Assembly (NCBI GenBank): GCA_031459935.1
Contig: JAVKHN010000018.1
Location: 1-37,698, forward strand
Length of the DNA: 37,698 nucleotides
Source: Sysuimicrobium calidum
GTDB taxonomy: Bacteria; Sysuimicrobiota; Sysuimicrobiia; Sysuimicrobiales; Sysuimicrobiaceae
Reading direction: 5' to 3'
The notes under the pieces are model-generated. The model saw only the letters and a program-made list of their open reading frames with translations. It was not told the DNA's origin and ran no database searches. Within the stretch, counting starts at the first letter, position 1, and each line of letters begins with the position of its first letter. The position numbers and the translations under genes were made by a program. Of this stretch, positions 26,334 to 34,279 are shown one piece after another.

Positions 26334-26836
26334 CACTCCTCCCGGGGGGTGGGGAACAGATCCCGACGCGGCGCGTACTCCCGCTTCCAGACCATGACGC
26401 TCCGCGTGTACTCGATCACCACCTCGCCCCGCTGGTTGATCCCTCTCGTCCGGAACTTCACAATCCCGAACTGGGGTCGGGACCGGGACTCCCGTTTCTC
26501 GATCACCTCCGACTCCGAGTACAGGGTGTCCCCTACGAAGACGGGCTTCGGGAGCTTGATCTCGTCCCAGCCCAGGGCGAACCCGTTCTCGCTCGTATCC
26601 TGAACCCCCAGCCCCGCCACGATGGCCAGGGTCAAGGCGCTGTTCACCAGGGGCTTTCCGAATTCCGTCCGCTTCGCGTATTCCACGTTGAAGTGGATCT
26701 GGTTCGTATTGTTGGTCAGCAGCGTGAACCAGATGTTGTCCGCATCCGTAATGGTCCGACCCAGCCGACTCCTGTACACATCCCCCACCTCGAAGTCCTC
26801 AAAGAACCGGCCTTCCCAGCCCGGCTTCACCGGCAT
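26333..26836 (-). CDS. MaoC-like (R)-specific enoyl-CoA hydratase
   Basis: A 167-residue single hot-dog domain protein. WFTLLTNNTNQIHFNVEYAKRT carries the hydratase motif with His48; the usual Asp is replaced by Asn in this subgroup-like stretch. GWDEIKLPKPVFVGDTLYSESEV and VKFRTRGINQRGEVVIEYTRSVMV are typical of MaoC/mesaconyl-CoA hydratase-type proteins. It should hydrate an unsaturated acyl-CoA. With the CitE-like lyase and CoA-transferases of this operon it resembles the itaconate or mesaconate routes, in which a hydroxyacyl-CoA such as citramalyl-CoA is formed and then split. ATG at 26836 follows GGGAGGTGAGGCAG; GTG 26845 lies inside this ribosome site and is less likely. Confidence 0.88.
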   Translation of the reverse strand: MPVKPGWEGRFFEDFEVGDVYRSRLGRTITDADNIWFTLLTNNTNQIHFNVEYAKRTEFGKPLVNSALTLAIVAGLGVQDTSENGFALGWDEIKLPKPVFVGDTLYSESEVIEKRESRSRPQFGIVKFRTRGINQRGEVVIEYTRSVMVWKREYAPRRDLFPTPREE

Positions 26837-26857
26837 CTGCCTCACCTCCCTTTGCCC

Positions 26858-27871
26858 TTAGTCCTCCAGCCACATCAGCTTCGCCGGGTTCTCCACCAGC
26901 ATCTTCCGGATGTCCTCCTTGCTGATCCCGAAGGCCAGCAGGGCCCGCAGGAAGACCCGCATCCCGTCCATGGTATCCATGTGCATCACCTGCCCGAAAT
27001 CGCTCCCGATGATGCACCGTTCCGGCCCGATCTGCTTGATGGCCTCGATGGTCTCCATGGGATCCGCCACGGGTTGATACAGGCTGGGGATCATGGGCTG
27101 GCAGTAGGTCCCCACGTAGACCCCAAGGTCCGCCAGTTCCCGCATCTCGTCCAACAGGAGTTTGTTGAGCTCCAGGAGAGGATGGTCCAGGACGGCCCGG
27201 ACACCCAGCTCCTTGGCCTTCTTCGCCAGGGGCAACAGCTCCTGGAAATCCGTGTGTCCGAATCCGATCCCCACCTGGTGCTCCACGGCCAGCTTCATGA
27301 TCTCCACCACCTCAGGCAGGACCTCCCCGGCATCGTCCACCAGGCGCACCTTCCCCAGCTCCGGCCGGCCCGCGGATCGCCAGTACCCGTACGAAGTGAA
27401 GGTGGGGAACCAGATCATCTTGCAGTTCGGGTACTGGAGGGCAATCCGCACGTACTCCGGATTCATCCCATGGCAGGTACCCATCCCTCCGTAGACCTCC
27501 ACCCGATGCTCCAGCTCCCCTCTGGCCACCATGTCGTCAATGTACCGCTGCACCACGTAGGCGGCGTTACAGCTGATGTTGTAATGGTCTTTGAACACCA
27601 CGGCCCGCATGCGGGCCTTCGCCGCATCGATGGCCACTTGGATCATATCCTGGGATCGGTAGACGAAATCCGGATACGCGTGGATGTGTGTATCGATGGC
27701 ACCCACCAGGAGCTCGTTTTCGATTCCGGGGTAGATCCTCCGGATCTCCGGGCGATCCTTCAGCATCTGGTAGAAGTAGTCCTTCGCGTTCAGCTCCCGG
27801 ACCCGCTTCAGGGTCAGGGTGCGCCCCACCATGATCTGCTCTGCCGCCTGCTGGTCATAGACGTCACACAT
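26858..27871 (-). CDS. DUF6282-like metal-dependent hydrolase
   Basis: A 337-residue protein of amidohydrolase build. GAIDTHIHAYPDFVYRSQDM carries the HxH motif (His62, His64). MRAVVFKDHYNI, GIGFGHTDF, AVLDHPLLE and CIIGSDFGQVMHMDTMDGM give the remaining His and Asp ligands expected in a TIM barrel metal site. From memory the order and spacing fit the family named DUF6282, whose members have no well-known substrate. ATG at 27871 follows GGAGGGAAGGAA; the longer ORF start at 27940 would overlap the LLM gene. It sits between the LLM oxidoreductase and the MaoC hydratase and may hydrolyse an amide, lactone or CoA-ester-related compound in the same route (inference). Confidence 0.75.
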   Translation of the reverse strand: MCDVYDQQAAEQIMVGRTLTLKRVRELNAKDYFYQMLKDRPEIRRIYPGIENELLVGAIDTHIHAYPDFVYRSQDMIQVAIDAAKARMRAVVFKDHYNISCNAAYVVQRYIDDMVARGELEHRVEVYGGMGTCHGMNPEYVRIALQYPNCKMIWFPTFTSYGYWRSAGRPELGKVRLVDDAGEVLPEVVEIMKLAVEHQVGIGFGHTDFQELLPLAKKAKELGVRAVLDHPLLELNKLLLDEMRELADLGVYVGTYCQPMIPSLYQPVADPMETIEAIKQIGPERCIIGSDFGQVMHMDTMDGMRVFLRALLAFGISKEDIRKMLVENPAKLMWLED

Positions 27872-27918
27872 TTCCTTCCCTCCTCGCGAAGTGTTCTGCC
27901 GGTCAGCGGGCACCGAGC

Positions 27919-28926
27919 CTACACCTTCACCTCGCTCCACGTCCGGAGGAACCGAGCCGCGTCTTCCACGGGAGGATCCTCCGCGGGCACGTACGGGATG
28001 ATCAACCGGGTGACCCCGGCCTCCGCAAAGGGTTTCAGCCGGGCCCGCACCTCCTCCACGGAGGTGGCCGGAATTACGGGTAACCGGTCCATGTACTCAT
28101 CCGTGATGGCCTCCTGAGCGGCCTTGAACCCCCCCTCCCGAAAGGCCTCGTGCACCCGGTCCACCTCCGCGCGGAATCCCATCTCCCGCAGCATGTCGCT
28201 GTAATACTCCGCCAGGTTGTAGAAGGTCAGGACCTGCCGGAGCCGGCTCCTGGCCTTCCGTTCGTCCGCGTGCACCGAAACGCGGACCTTGGCGATGATC
28301 TCCACGGAACCGGGGTCCTTACCCGCATCCTCCGCTCCCCGGCGCACGTTGGCCGCGATCTCCCGGATCTTCTGGGGCAGGGCCATGTTGATCAGCACCC
28401 CATCGCCCACGGCTCCGGCCAGGTGCGCCATGCGGGGCCCCAGGGCGGCCACGTACACCGGGGGTGGCCCGTACCTGGGCTTCCATGCAAGCCGGAAGCG
28501 CTGCCCGGTGGAGTAGTAGCGGCCCTGGTGCTCCACCCGTTCGCCCCGGGCGACCCTGCAGACGATCTCGATGTACTCCCGGAGCCGTTCCAACGGCTTG
28601 GTGAAGGTACCCCCGTGCCAGCCCGCGATGTTCGCGTTCCCCACACCGAGCCCCAGGAGGAACCGCCCCTCACTGAGATCCTGGAGGGTGGCTGCCTGGA
28701 TTCCCAGGGTCACGGGACTGCGACCGTGAATGTGGTAGATGGCGGTGCCCAGCTGGAGCCGCTCCGTTCGACTGGCCACGGCCGACAGGAGCACCAGGGG
28801 GTCCGTGCTGTTGGACTCCCCTTTCCAGAGCGCCCCAAAGCCCGCCTGCTCCGCCAAGACCGCCAGCTCCACCACATCTCGAGCCGGGTAGTGCGCTGCG
28901 GAATTCAGTTCAATGTCGTACCTCAT
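27919..28926 (-). CDS. LLM-class flavin-dependent oxidoreductase (F420 or FMN)
   Basis: A 335-residue luciferase-like monooxygenase-superfamily protein. The order VELAVLAEQAGFGALWKGES, LQLGTAIYHIHGRSPVTLG, LQDLSEGRFLLGLGVGN and YVAALGPRMAHLAGAVGDGVL is typical of F420-dependent LLM proteins such as methylenetetrahydromethanopterin reductase-like enzymes. The cofactor cannot be proven from sequence. It could oxidise, reduce or oxygenate a pathway compound before CoA activation. ATG at 28926 overlaps the stop of the lyase gene by 4 nt (ATGA). A 47-nt gap to the next gene is the largest within the operon. Confidence 0.87.
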   Translation of the reverse strand: MRYDIELNSAAHYPARDVVELAVLAEQAGFGALWKGESNSTDPLVLLSAVASRTERLQLGTAIYHIHGRSPVTLGIQAATLQDLSEGRFLLGLGVGNANIAGWHGGTFTKPLERLREYIEIVCRVARGERVEHQGRYYSTGQRFRLAWKPRYGPPPVYVAALGPRMAHLAGAVGDGVLINMALPQKIREIAANVRRGAEDAGKDPGSVEIIAKVRVSVHADERKARSRLRQVLTFYNLAEYYSDMLREMGFRAEVDRVHEAFREGGFKAAQEAITDEYMDRLPVIPATSVEEVRARLKPFAEAGVTRLIIPYVPAEDPPVEDAARFLRTWSEVKV

Positions 28927-29819
28927 CTCCGGATCACCCCCAGACTCTCAGCCAGACGTAGGGTGGCCCGAGCCCGCTCCACGATGGGACGGTCGATGAG
29001 CTGGCCCCCCAGGGTGATGGAACCCACTCCCGCACGCTCCGCCTGTTCGAAGGCCTCCACCACCTGCCGGGCGAACTCCAGGTCGTTGGAGGAGGGAGTG
29101 AACACGTGGTTCACGGGCTCGATCTGGGAGGGGTGAATGATGGACTTGCCCGTGAAGCCCAGTCGGCGCGCCATCCAGCAGTCCTGCCACAGGCCCGCGA
29201 TGTCGTTCAGGTCCGGCCAGACGCCGTCCACCGCCTGCACGTGGGCGGCCGCGGCCGCGGTGGCGAAGGCGGACCGTGCGTATAGGAGCTCCCGCGCCTC
29301 CTTCTCCCGCACCACCGGCAGCCCCAGCTCCCGGGAGTAGTCCTCAGCTCCGAAGAGCAACCCCACCACCCGTTCGCTCGACCGGGCGATGCGGTAGGCC
29401 TCCAGCAATCCCAGGGGACTCTCGATGGCCACGAGGAACCGCAGGCCTCCCACCACCATCTTCCGCTCCGCCTCCACCCGGCCCACACGCTCGTCCATCT
29501 CCTGGACCTGCTCCGGGCTCTCCACCTTCGGGAGCACCAGTCCGTCCGCTCCCGGACGCACCGCGCAGCTGAGATCCCGGTCCAGGTCGGGATGCCGGAT
29601 ACCGTTCACCCGGACGAACCGCACGGGTCCTCCCTCTGTTCTGGGCCGCTCCAGGGCCTCCGCAATACGCTCCCGGGCCTCCTCCTTCGCGGCTGGGGGC
29701 ACCCCGTCTTCCAGATCCAGCATGAGGGCATCCGCGGCCAGCCCGAAGGCCTTGTCGATCATCCGCTGTCTGTTCCCGGGGACGAACAGCCACGAACGTT
29801 TCAGCTCTATCTCCACCAC
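28923..29819 (-). CDS. CitE-like HpcH/HpaI-family lyase (malyl-/citramalyl-CoA lyase type)
   Basis: A 298-residue TIM-barrel lyase. The N-terminal RSWLFVPGNRQRMIDKAF, then ALMLDLEDGVPPAAKEEAR, FVRVNGI (substrate Arg70), LVAIESPLGLLEA, LFGAEDYSRELG and SIIHPSQIEPVN are the family hallmarks; the Glu and Asp of these motifs bind Mg2+. Relatives split malyl-CoA, beta-methylmalyl-CoA or citramalyl-CoA. Together with the MaoC hydratase this suggests cleavage of a hydroxylated C4-C5 acyl-CoA to acetyl- or propionyl-CoA and an oxoacid. The start is GTG at 29819 (GTG 29816 also possible) behind GGAGGGAGAGG, 13 nt after the acyl-CoA dehydrogenase. Confidence 0.9.
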   Translation of the reverse strand: MVEIELKRSWLFVPGNRQRMIDKAFGLAADALMLDLEDGVPPAAKEEARERIAEALERPRTEGGPVRFVRVNGIRHPDLDRDLSCAVRPGADGLVLPKVESPEQVQEMDERVGRVEAERKMVVGGLRFLVAIESPLGLLEAYRIARSSERVVGLLFGAEDYSRELGLPVVREKEARELLYARSAFATAAAAAHVQAVDGVWPDLNDIAGLWQDCWMARRLGFTGKSIIHPSQIEPVNHVFTPSSNDLEFARQVVEAFEQAERAGVGSITLGGQLIDRPIVERARATLRLAESLGVIRR

Positions 29820-29832
29820 CCTCTCCCTCCTC

Positions 29833-30993
29833 TCAGTAGGATCTCGGCAGGCCCAGCACCCGATGGCCCAGGTATGCGAGGATCAGGTTCGGACTCACCG
29901 GTGCCGTCATGAGCAACCGCGTCTCCCGGAACTTCCGCTCCACGTCGTACTCCACCGCAAACCCGTATCCCCCGTGCACGTTCATGCAGACGTTGGCCGC
30001 TTCCCAGCTGGCCTCCGTGGCCAGCAGCTTCGCCATGTTCGCCTGGGCACCGCAGCTCTTCCCCAGATCGAACCGACGAGCTGCCTCGAACCGCATGAGG
30101 TCCGCGGCCTCCACGTGGGCGAAGGCCTGGGCGATGGGAAACTGGATCCCCTGGTTGGCCCCGATAGGGCGGCCGAACACCACGCGTTTCTTTGCGTATT
30201 CCACGGCCCGTTGGATGAACCACCGGGCATCCCCGATGGCCTCCGCCGCCACCAGGATCCGCTCCGCGTTCCACCCGTCCACGATGTACCGGAATCCCTT
30301 TCCTTCCTCCCCCACCAGGGCGTCCGCAGGGACCTCCAGGTCATCGAAGTGCACCTGGTAGGTGGGGTGGTTGAGCATGGTCTCGATGGGCGTCACTCGG
30401 ATCCGGTCCCGGCTCTCCCGTAGGTCGATGAGGAACAGGGACATCCCCTCGGTTTTCTGCGCCACCTCCTCGTACCGGGTGGTACGGGCCAGCAGGAGCA
30501 TGAGGTCGGATTGTAGGACCCGGGAGATGAAGATCTTCTGCCCCCGGATCACGTACCGGTCCCCCACGCGGCGAGCGAACGTGGTGATTCGGGTGGTGTC
30601 CGAACCCGCATCGGGCTCCGTGACGGCAAAGGCCTGAAGCCGGAGCTCCCCGCTGGCGATCTTTGGCAGATACCGGCGTTTCTGTTCCTCGCTGCCATAC
30701 CGGAGGATGGGGGCCATGGTGTACATCTGTGCGTGGCAAGCGCTTGCGTTTCCTCCGGAGCGGTTGATCTCTTCCAGGATCACGCTGGCCTCCGTGATCC
30801 CCAGTCCCGCGCCCCCGTACTCCTCCGGAATGAGGATGGAGAGATACCCCTGCTCCGTAAGGGTCCGGATGAACTCCTCCGGGTAGGCACGTCGCCGGTC
30901 CAGTTCCCTCCAGTATTCGTCCGGGAACCGCTTGCACAGCTCACGGATGGACTCCCGTAACAGGGCCAGGGACTCCGGCGAGCCTCGTTCCAT
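29833..30993 (-). CDS. Acyl-CoA dehydrogenase with relocated catalytic Glu
   Basis: A 386-residue FAD enzyme. LIPEEYGGAGLGITEASVI, AFAVTEPDAGSDTT, GQKIFIS and VVFGRPIGANQGIQFPIA, then NVHGGYGF, are the usual landmarks in the usual order. The usual catalytic Glu near the C-terminus (YEGT motif, Glu376 of medium-chain enzyme) is missing: the aligned stretch reads LLMTAPVSPNL, with Ala364 about there. Glu244 in GWNAERILVAA sits where isovaleryl-CoA and long-chain dehydrogenases have their catalytic Glu, so it may do the job. It introduces a 2,3 double bond into an acyl-CoA and passes electrons to EtfAB of this operon. ATG at 30993 follows AAAGGAGGAGGCGATC; the long ORF running to 31674 is a shadow through the CoA-transferase gene. 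Confidence 0.9.
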   Translation of the reverse strand: MERGSPESLALLRESIRELCKRFPDEYWRELDRRRAYPEEFIRTLTEQGYLSILIPEEYGGAGLGITEASVILEEINRSGGNASACHAQMYTMAPILRYGSEEQKRRYLPKIASGELRLQAFAVTEPDAGSDTTRITTFARRVGDRYVIRGQKIFISRVLQSDLMLLLARTTRYEEVAQKTEGMSLFLIDLRESRDRIRVTPIETMLNHPTYQVHFDDLEVPADALVGEEGKGFRYIVDGWNAERILVAAEAIGDARWFIQRAVEYAKKRVVFGRPIGANQGIQFPIAQAFAHVEAADLMRFEAARRFDLGKSCGAQANMAKLLATEASWEAANVCMNVHGGYGFAVEYDVERKFRETRLLMTAPVSPNLILAYLGHRVLGLPRSY

Positions 30994-31013
30994 GATCGCC
31001 TCCTCCTTTCCGT

Positions 31014-31784
31014 TCACCTCAGGTACCAGCCGTGCGGATCGATGCGGTTCCGGAGGATCTCCAGCTCCTCCGGAGAGGGGGGCGGGGTCGTCCGGGCCTC
31101 CCCGGCCCAGCCCAGGGGGAACCCCGTGGCCTCCTGGACGGCCGCGGGATCCACACCCGGGTGCACGCTCACAAGCCGCATCTCCCGCGTTTCCGCATCG
31201 AACCCCATCACGGCCAGGTCCGTGACCACGTGCACTGGTCCCCCGCGCAGGCCCGCGGCCTCTCGGCTCCGTCCTCCTCGGAGGAAACCCGGACTCGTGC
31301 AGTAGTCCACGCGTTCCGGGAACCTCCGCCGCTCGTGCAGCGTGATGATGATCACCCTCCCCGCCAGGGCCGCGATGTCGCACGCGCCTCCGCTTCCCCG
31401 AAACCTGCGAACGGGACGCCCGTTCTCGCACACGTGCGTGGAGTTGATGTTGCCGAACCGATCCACCTGGGCTCCACCCAGGAACCCCACGTCGATCCGG
31501 CCGCCCTGCAGCAGGATCCCGAGGGTCTCCGTGAAGCTCGTGTGGCAGGTGGCGCGGTACCAGAGGCGTGGGTCCGCGATCCCGATGGCGGGATCCACCG
31601 GCTCGGACTCCAGTACCCCGATCTCGAGGACCATTCGGAGCCGCGGGGCGTGGGTGGCCTTCGCCAGCAGACACGCCAGCTGCGGAAGTCCCAGGCCCAC
31701 CAGGACGATTTCCCCGTCCCGGAGAAGCCGGGAGGCGGCTACCACCATCATCTCGCTCGGGCTGTACCCCTGAGTCCCGCCCAT
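31014..31784 (-). CDS. Class I CoA-transferase, subunit B (glutaconate/3-oxoacid CoA-transferase type)
   Basis: A 256-residue subunit. The catalytic-Glu loop reads RLRMVLEIGVLESEP, with Glu54, the same position as the active-site Glu of glutaconate CoA-transferase beta. FLGGAQVDRFGNINST, GSGGACDIAALAGRVII and ITLHERRRFPERVDYCTSP are typical of the GctB/ring-degradation subgroup. It works as a heteromer with subunit A, encoded 4 nt upstream, moving CoA from a donor such as acetyl- or succinyl-CoA onto the imported acid. The start is ATG 31784; ribosome-site-like GAGGGGTATTGAGGCC precedes it weakly, so coupling to subunit A is likely. Confidence 0.9.
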   Translation of the reverse strand: MGGTQGYSPSEMMVVAASRLLRDGEIVLVGLGLPQLACLLAKATHAPRLRMVLEIGVLESEPVDPAIGIADPRLWYRATCHTSFTETLGILLQGGRIDVGFLGGAQVDRFGNINSTHVCENGRPVRRFRGSGGACDIAALAGRVIIITLHERRRFPERVDYCTSPGFLRGGRSREAAGLRGGPVHVVTDLAVMGFDAETREMRLVSVHPGVDPAAVQEATGFPLGWAGEARTTPPPSPEELEILRNRIDPHGWYLR

Positions 31785-31788
31785 GGCC

Positions 31789-32685
31789 TCAATACCCCCT
31801 CTTTGGATCCGCTATCAGCTTCCGCAGGCGTTCCTCTCCGATGCGGCGCAGGTATCCCTCGTGATCGGAGGTCCCCAGGACGTACTCCTCCAGGTACTGG
31901 GCGAACCCTTCCTCGGTCTGTGCGAGGGTGGCGTAGCGCCGCAGGTGGTCAAAATCGTAGTCGTACTTCCGGTAGCAGGCGGTGGGGTACGCGGAGAAGC
32001 GGAGGGGGACCACCGCGTCCACGTAGAGGCCGCTCAGGGTGGTCCCCTCAGGGGCTGCCCGGAACTCCTCCTCGTCCACCAGCTCCTCGGTAAGCACCAC
32101 GGTGCGTCGGGCAGCCCGGGCCTTCTCCAGGTTGTCCCAGGTGGGGCCCAGGATCCGGCAATTACCCTGAGGATCCGCCATCTGGACGACCAGCACCGCC
32201 ACATCCGGCCGCAGGGCGCGCAGCCGGACGATCCTCTGACCCTCGAAGGGATCCTCCGCCACCTCCGCCTCCCCCGCCTCCACGAGGGGCTCCAGCATCT
32301 CGGAACCCAGGAGCGTGCGGGTGGGGATGTAGGGGATGCCGAGGGCCCCCGCATGGTAGCGGAGGGTGATGGCCAGGCTGCTCTGCTCCAGGACCCGGAC
32401 CGTGCCCTTCAGGATCGCCTCGTTCACCCGGTTGAGCAACCCCGCCCGGTCCAGGGATCCTCCTCCGAAGATCAGGGTGTCTACCAGCCCCGCGCCCACC
32501 AGGAGGTCCGTATCCATCCCTCCCACCGCCTGACTGAGGGTCAGCTTGCCTCGCCGTTGCCGGATCACCTCGTGCACGAAGGCGATGGGACAGCCCGAGA
32601 CGGCAAAGCCTCCCAGGGCCACATGCGCCCCCTCAGGGATGGACGCCACCACCTCCTGCAGGCTTCGTACCTTGTCCTGGATCAT
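31789..32685 (-). CDS. Class I CoA-transferase, subunit A (glutaconate/3-oxoacid CoA-transferase type)
   Basis: A 298-residue subunit. VRSLQEVVASIPEGAHVALGGFAVSGCPIAFVHEVI is the family's N-terminal glycine-rich strand region (residues about 6-41), followed by GLVDTLIFGGGSLDRAG, and ALRPDVAVLVVQMADPQGNC. The C-terminal YDYDFDHLRRYATLAQTEEGFAQYLEEYV is typical of the GctA-like group acting on dicarboxylic or aromatic-derived acids. ATG at 32685 overlaps the importer ATPase stop by 4 nt (ATGA). Position directly behind the importer genes supports activation of the imported acid as the first intracellular step. Confidence 0.9.
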   Translation of the reverse strand: MIQDKVRSLQEVVASIPEGAHVALGGFAVSGCPIAFVHEVIRQRRGKLTLSQAVGGMDTDLLVGAGLVDTLIFGGGSLDRAGLLNRVNEAILKGTVRVLEQSSLAITLRYHAGALGIPYIPTRTLLGSEMLEPLVEAGEAEVAEDPFEGQRIVRLRALRPDVAVLVVQMADPQGNCRILGPTWDNLEKARAARRTVVLTEELVDEEEFRAAPEGTTLSGLYVDAVVPLRFSAYPTACYRKYDYDFDHLRRYATLAQTEEGFAQYLEEYVLGTSDHEGYLRRIGEERLRKLIADPKRGY

Positions 32686-33494
32686 CGCTCCCCTCCCTCC
32701 CCGTGGGGGGCCGTTGCCCAGTTCACCCTCCCGCTTCCGATCTGGCGGAAGATCCGGGATCGCAGGGAGGCGAATTCGGCTGCCGACCGCGTCCCGATCT
32801 GGTCGCGGGGCCGCGGGAGGTGCACCGGCACGTCGTCCACCACCCTTCCCGGGGATCCGCTGAAGACCAGAACCCGATCCGCCAAGTAGATGGCCTCATC
32901 CACATCGTGCGTGACGAGCAGTGTGGTGAACCGGAACTGAGTCCAGAGATTCAGCAACAGATCCTCCAGCTCCATCCGCGTGAGGGCGTCCACGGAGCCG
33001 AAGGGCTCGTCCATAAGGAGGATGCGGGGCTGGAAGGCCAGCGCCCGGGCAATGGCCACCCGCTGCTGCATTCCCCCAGACAGCTCCCACGGATAGTGGT
33101 TTCCAAAACCATCCAGTCCCACCGCAGCCAGCATCCGGAGGGCCAGCCCTTCCCGGTCCAGGGGCGTGAGCCCCTTTCGCTTTTGCAGGGGGAGCATCAC
33201 ATTCTGCATCACCGTGAGCCAGGGAAACAGCGACCGGTTGTACTCCTGGAACACCAGGACGACTCCGGGTGGGGGGCCCGTCACCCGACGCCCCTCCACC
33301 CGGATCTCGCCACTGGAGATGGCCAGCAAACCGCACACGCACTTGAGCAGGGTGGACTTCCCGCACCCCGAGGGCCCCACGATGGTCACGAATTCCCCCT
33401 CCCTCACGGAGAAGGAAACCTCCTCCAACGCCGCCCGCTGGCGTTCCGAGAACCTCTTGCTCACATCCACCACTTCCAGCACGACCCGGTTCAT
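32682..33494 (-). CDS. NitT/TauT-family ABC transporter ATP-binding protein (importer B)
   Basis: A 270-residue ATPase with Walker A GPSGCGKST, Q-loop VFQEYNRSLFPWLTV, signature LSGGMQQRVAIARAL, Walker B ILLMDEPFGSVDALTR and switch LVTHDVDEA. It matches SsuB/TauB-type importers. I use ATG 33494, which overlaps the permease stop by 4 nt; the ORF extension upstream is a shadow of the permease gene. It powers importer B, formed with two permeases and a binding protein encoded upstream, and is followed by the CoA-transferase genes. Confidence 0.93.
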   Translation of the reverse strand: MNRVVLEVVDVSKRFSERQRAALEEVSFSVREGEFVTIVGPSGCGKSTLLKCVCGLLAISSGEIRVEGRRVTGPPPGVVLVFQEYNRSLFPWLTVMQNVMLPLQKRKGLTPLDREGLALRMLAAVGLDGFGNHYPWELSGGMQQRVAIARALAFQPRILLMDEPFGSVDALTRMELEDLLLNLWTQFRFTTLLVTHDVDEAIYLADRVLVFSGSPGRVVDDVPVHLPRPRDQIGTRSAAEFASLRSRIFRQIGSGRVNWATAPHGEGGER

Positions 33495-34279
33495 GGCTGC
33501 ACCGCCCGGGATCCCCGGTGCCAGCTCAGGACCCGGCCCTCCACACGCTCGAAGGCGACGTTCACCAGGTAGCCCAAGAGACCCAGCAGGAAAATGCCCG
33601 CATACATCTCCGGCACCGCAAACAGGCGCTGGGCGTTCAGGATGAAGTACCCGAGCCCATTGGTGCTCCCCACCATCTCCGCGATCACCATGGTGATGAA
33701 GGCCACGCCGAGACTCGTCCGGAGGCCCGCGAAGAGCTGGGGCATGGTGGCAGGGGCCACCACCCTCATCGCCACCTCCCGGGCTTTCAGGCCGAACATC
33801 CTGGCGGTCTCGATCATCGCCTGATCCACGTTCCGCACGCCGTCCCGGGCGTTCAGGAGGATGGGCCAGAGGCTGGAGAAGGCGATCACGAACACCTTGC
33901 TCGCGTCCCCGATCCCCATGGTGAGGAGGGCAAAGGGGATGAGCGCGGGCGGGGGAGTGGCGCGGAGGAACTCCACCAGGGGCTCCAGAAACCGGTCCAG
34001 CCGCCTCCAATGCCCCATGGCGATCCCCAGCACCGTTCCCGTAAGCGCCGCCAGCCCGTAGCCTTCCCCCATCCGCACCAGGCTGGGAACCACGTGGGCC
34101 GAGAGGTTCGGCAGCTGCCACACCGCGGCGAAGGTTTCGACGATGCGGGTGACGGTCGGAAAGTACAGGGATCCGGATCGGCGGGAGAGGATCTCCCAGG
34201 CCCCCACGAACCCCAGGAAGACCAGCCACCCCATCCAGTTGGCCGACCGGATCCCGGGTAGCCGTCGCGGCGTTCTCAC
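33491..34279 (-). CDS. NitT/TauT-family ABC transporter permease 2 (importer B)
   Basis: A 262-residue inner-membrane protein with about six membrane segments. The EAA loop is ARMFGLKAREVAMRVVAPATMPQLF (about residues 158-183) and MVIAEMVGSTNGLGYFIL is the family hallmark near the end. The start is GTG at 34279, overlapping the stop of the first permease gene by 4 nt (GTGA). It differs clearly from the first permease, so the channel is probably a heterodimer. Confidence 0.92.
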   Translation of the reverse strand: MRTPRRLPGIRSANWMGWLVFLGFVGAWEILSRRSGSLYFPTVTRIVETFAAVWQLPNLSAHVVPSLVRMGEGYGLAALTGTVLGIAMGHWRRLDRFLEPLVEFLRATPPPALIPFALLTMGIGDASKVFVIAFSSLWPILLNARDGVRNVDQAMIETARMFGLKAREVAMRVVAPATMPQLFAGLRTSLGVAFITMVIAEMVGSTNGLGYFILNAQRLFAVPEMYAGIFLLGLLGYLVNVAFERVEGRVLSWHRGSRAVQP

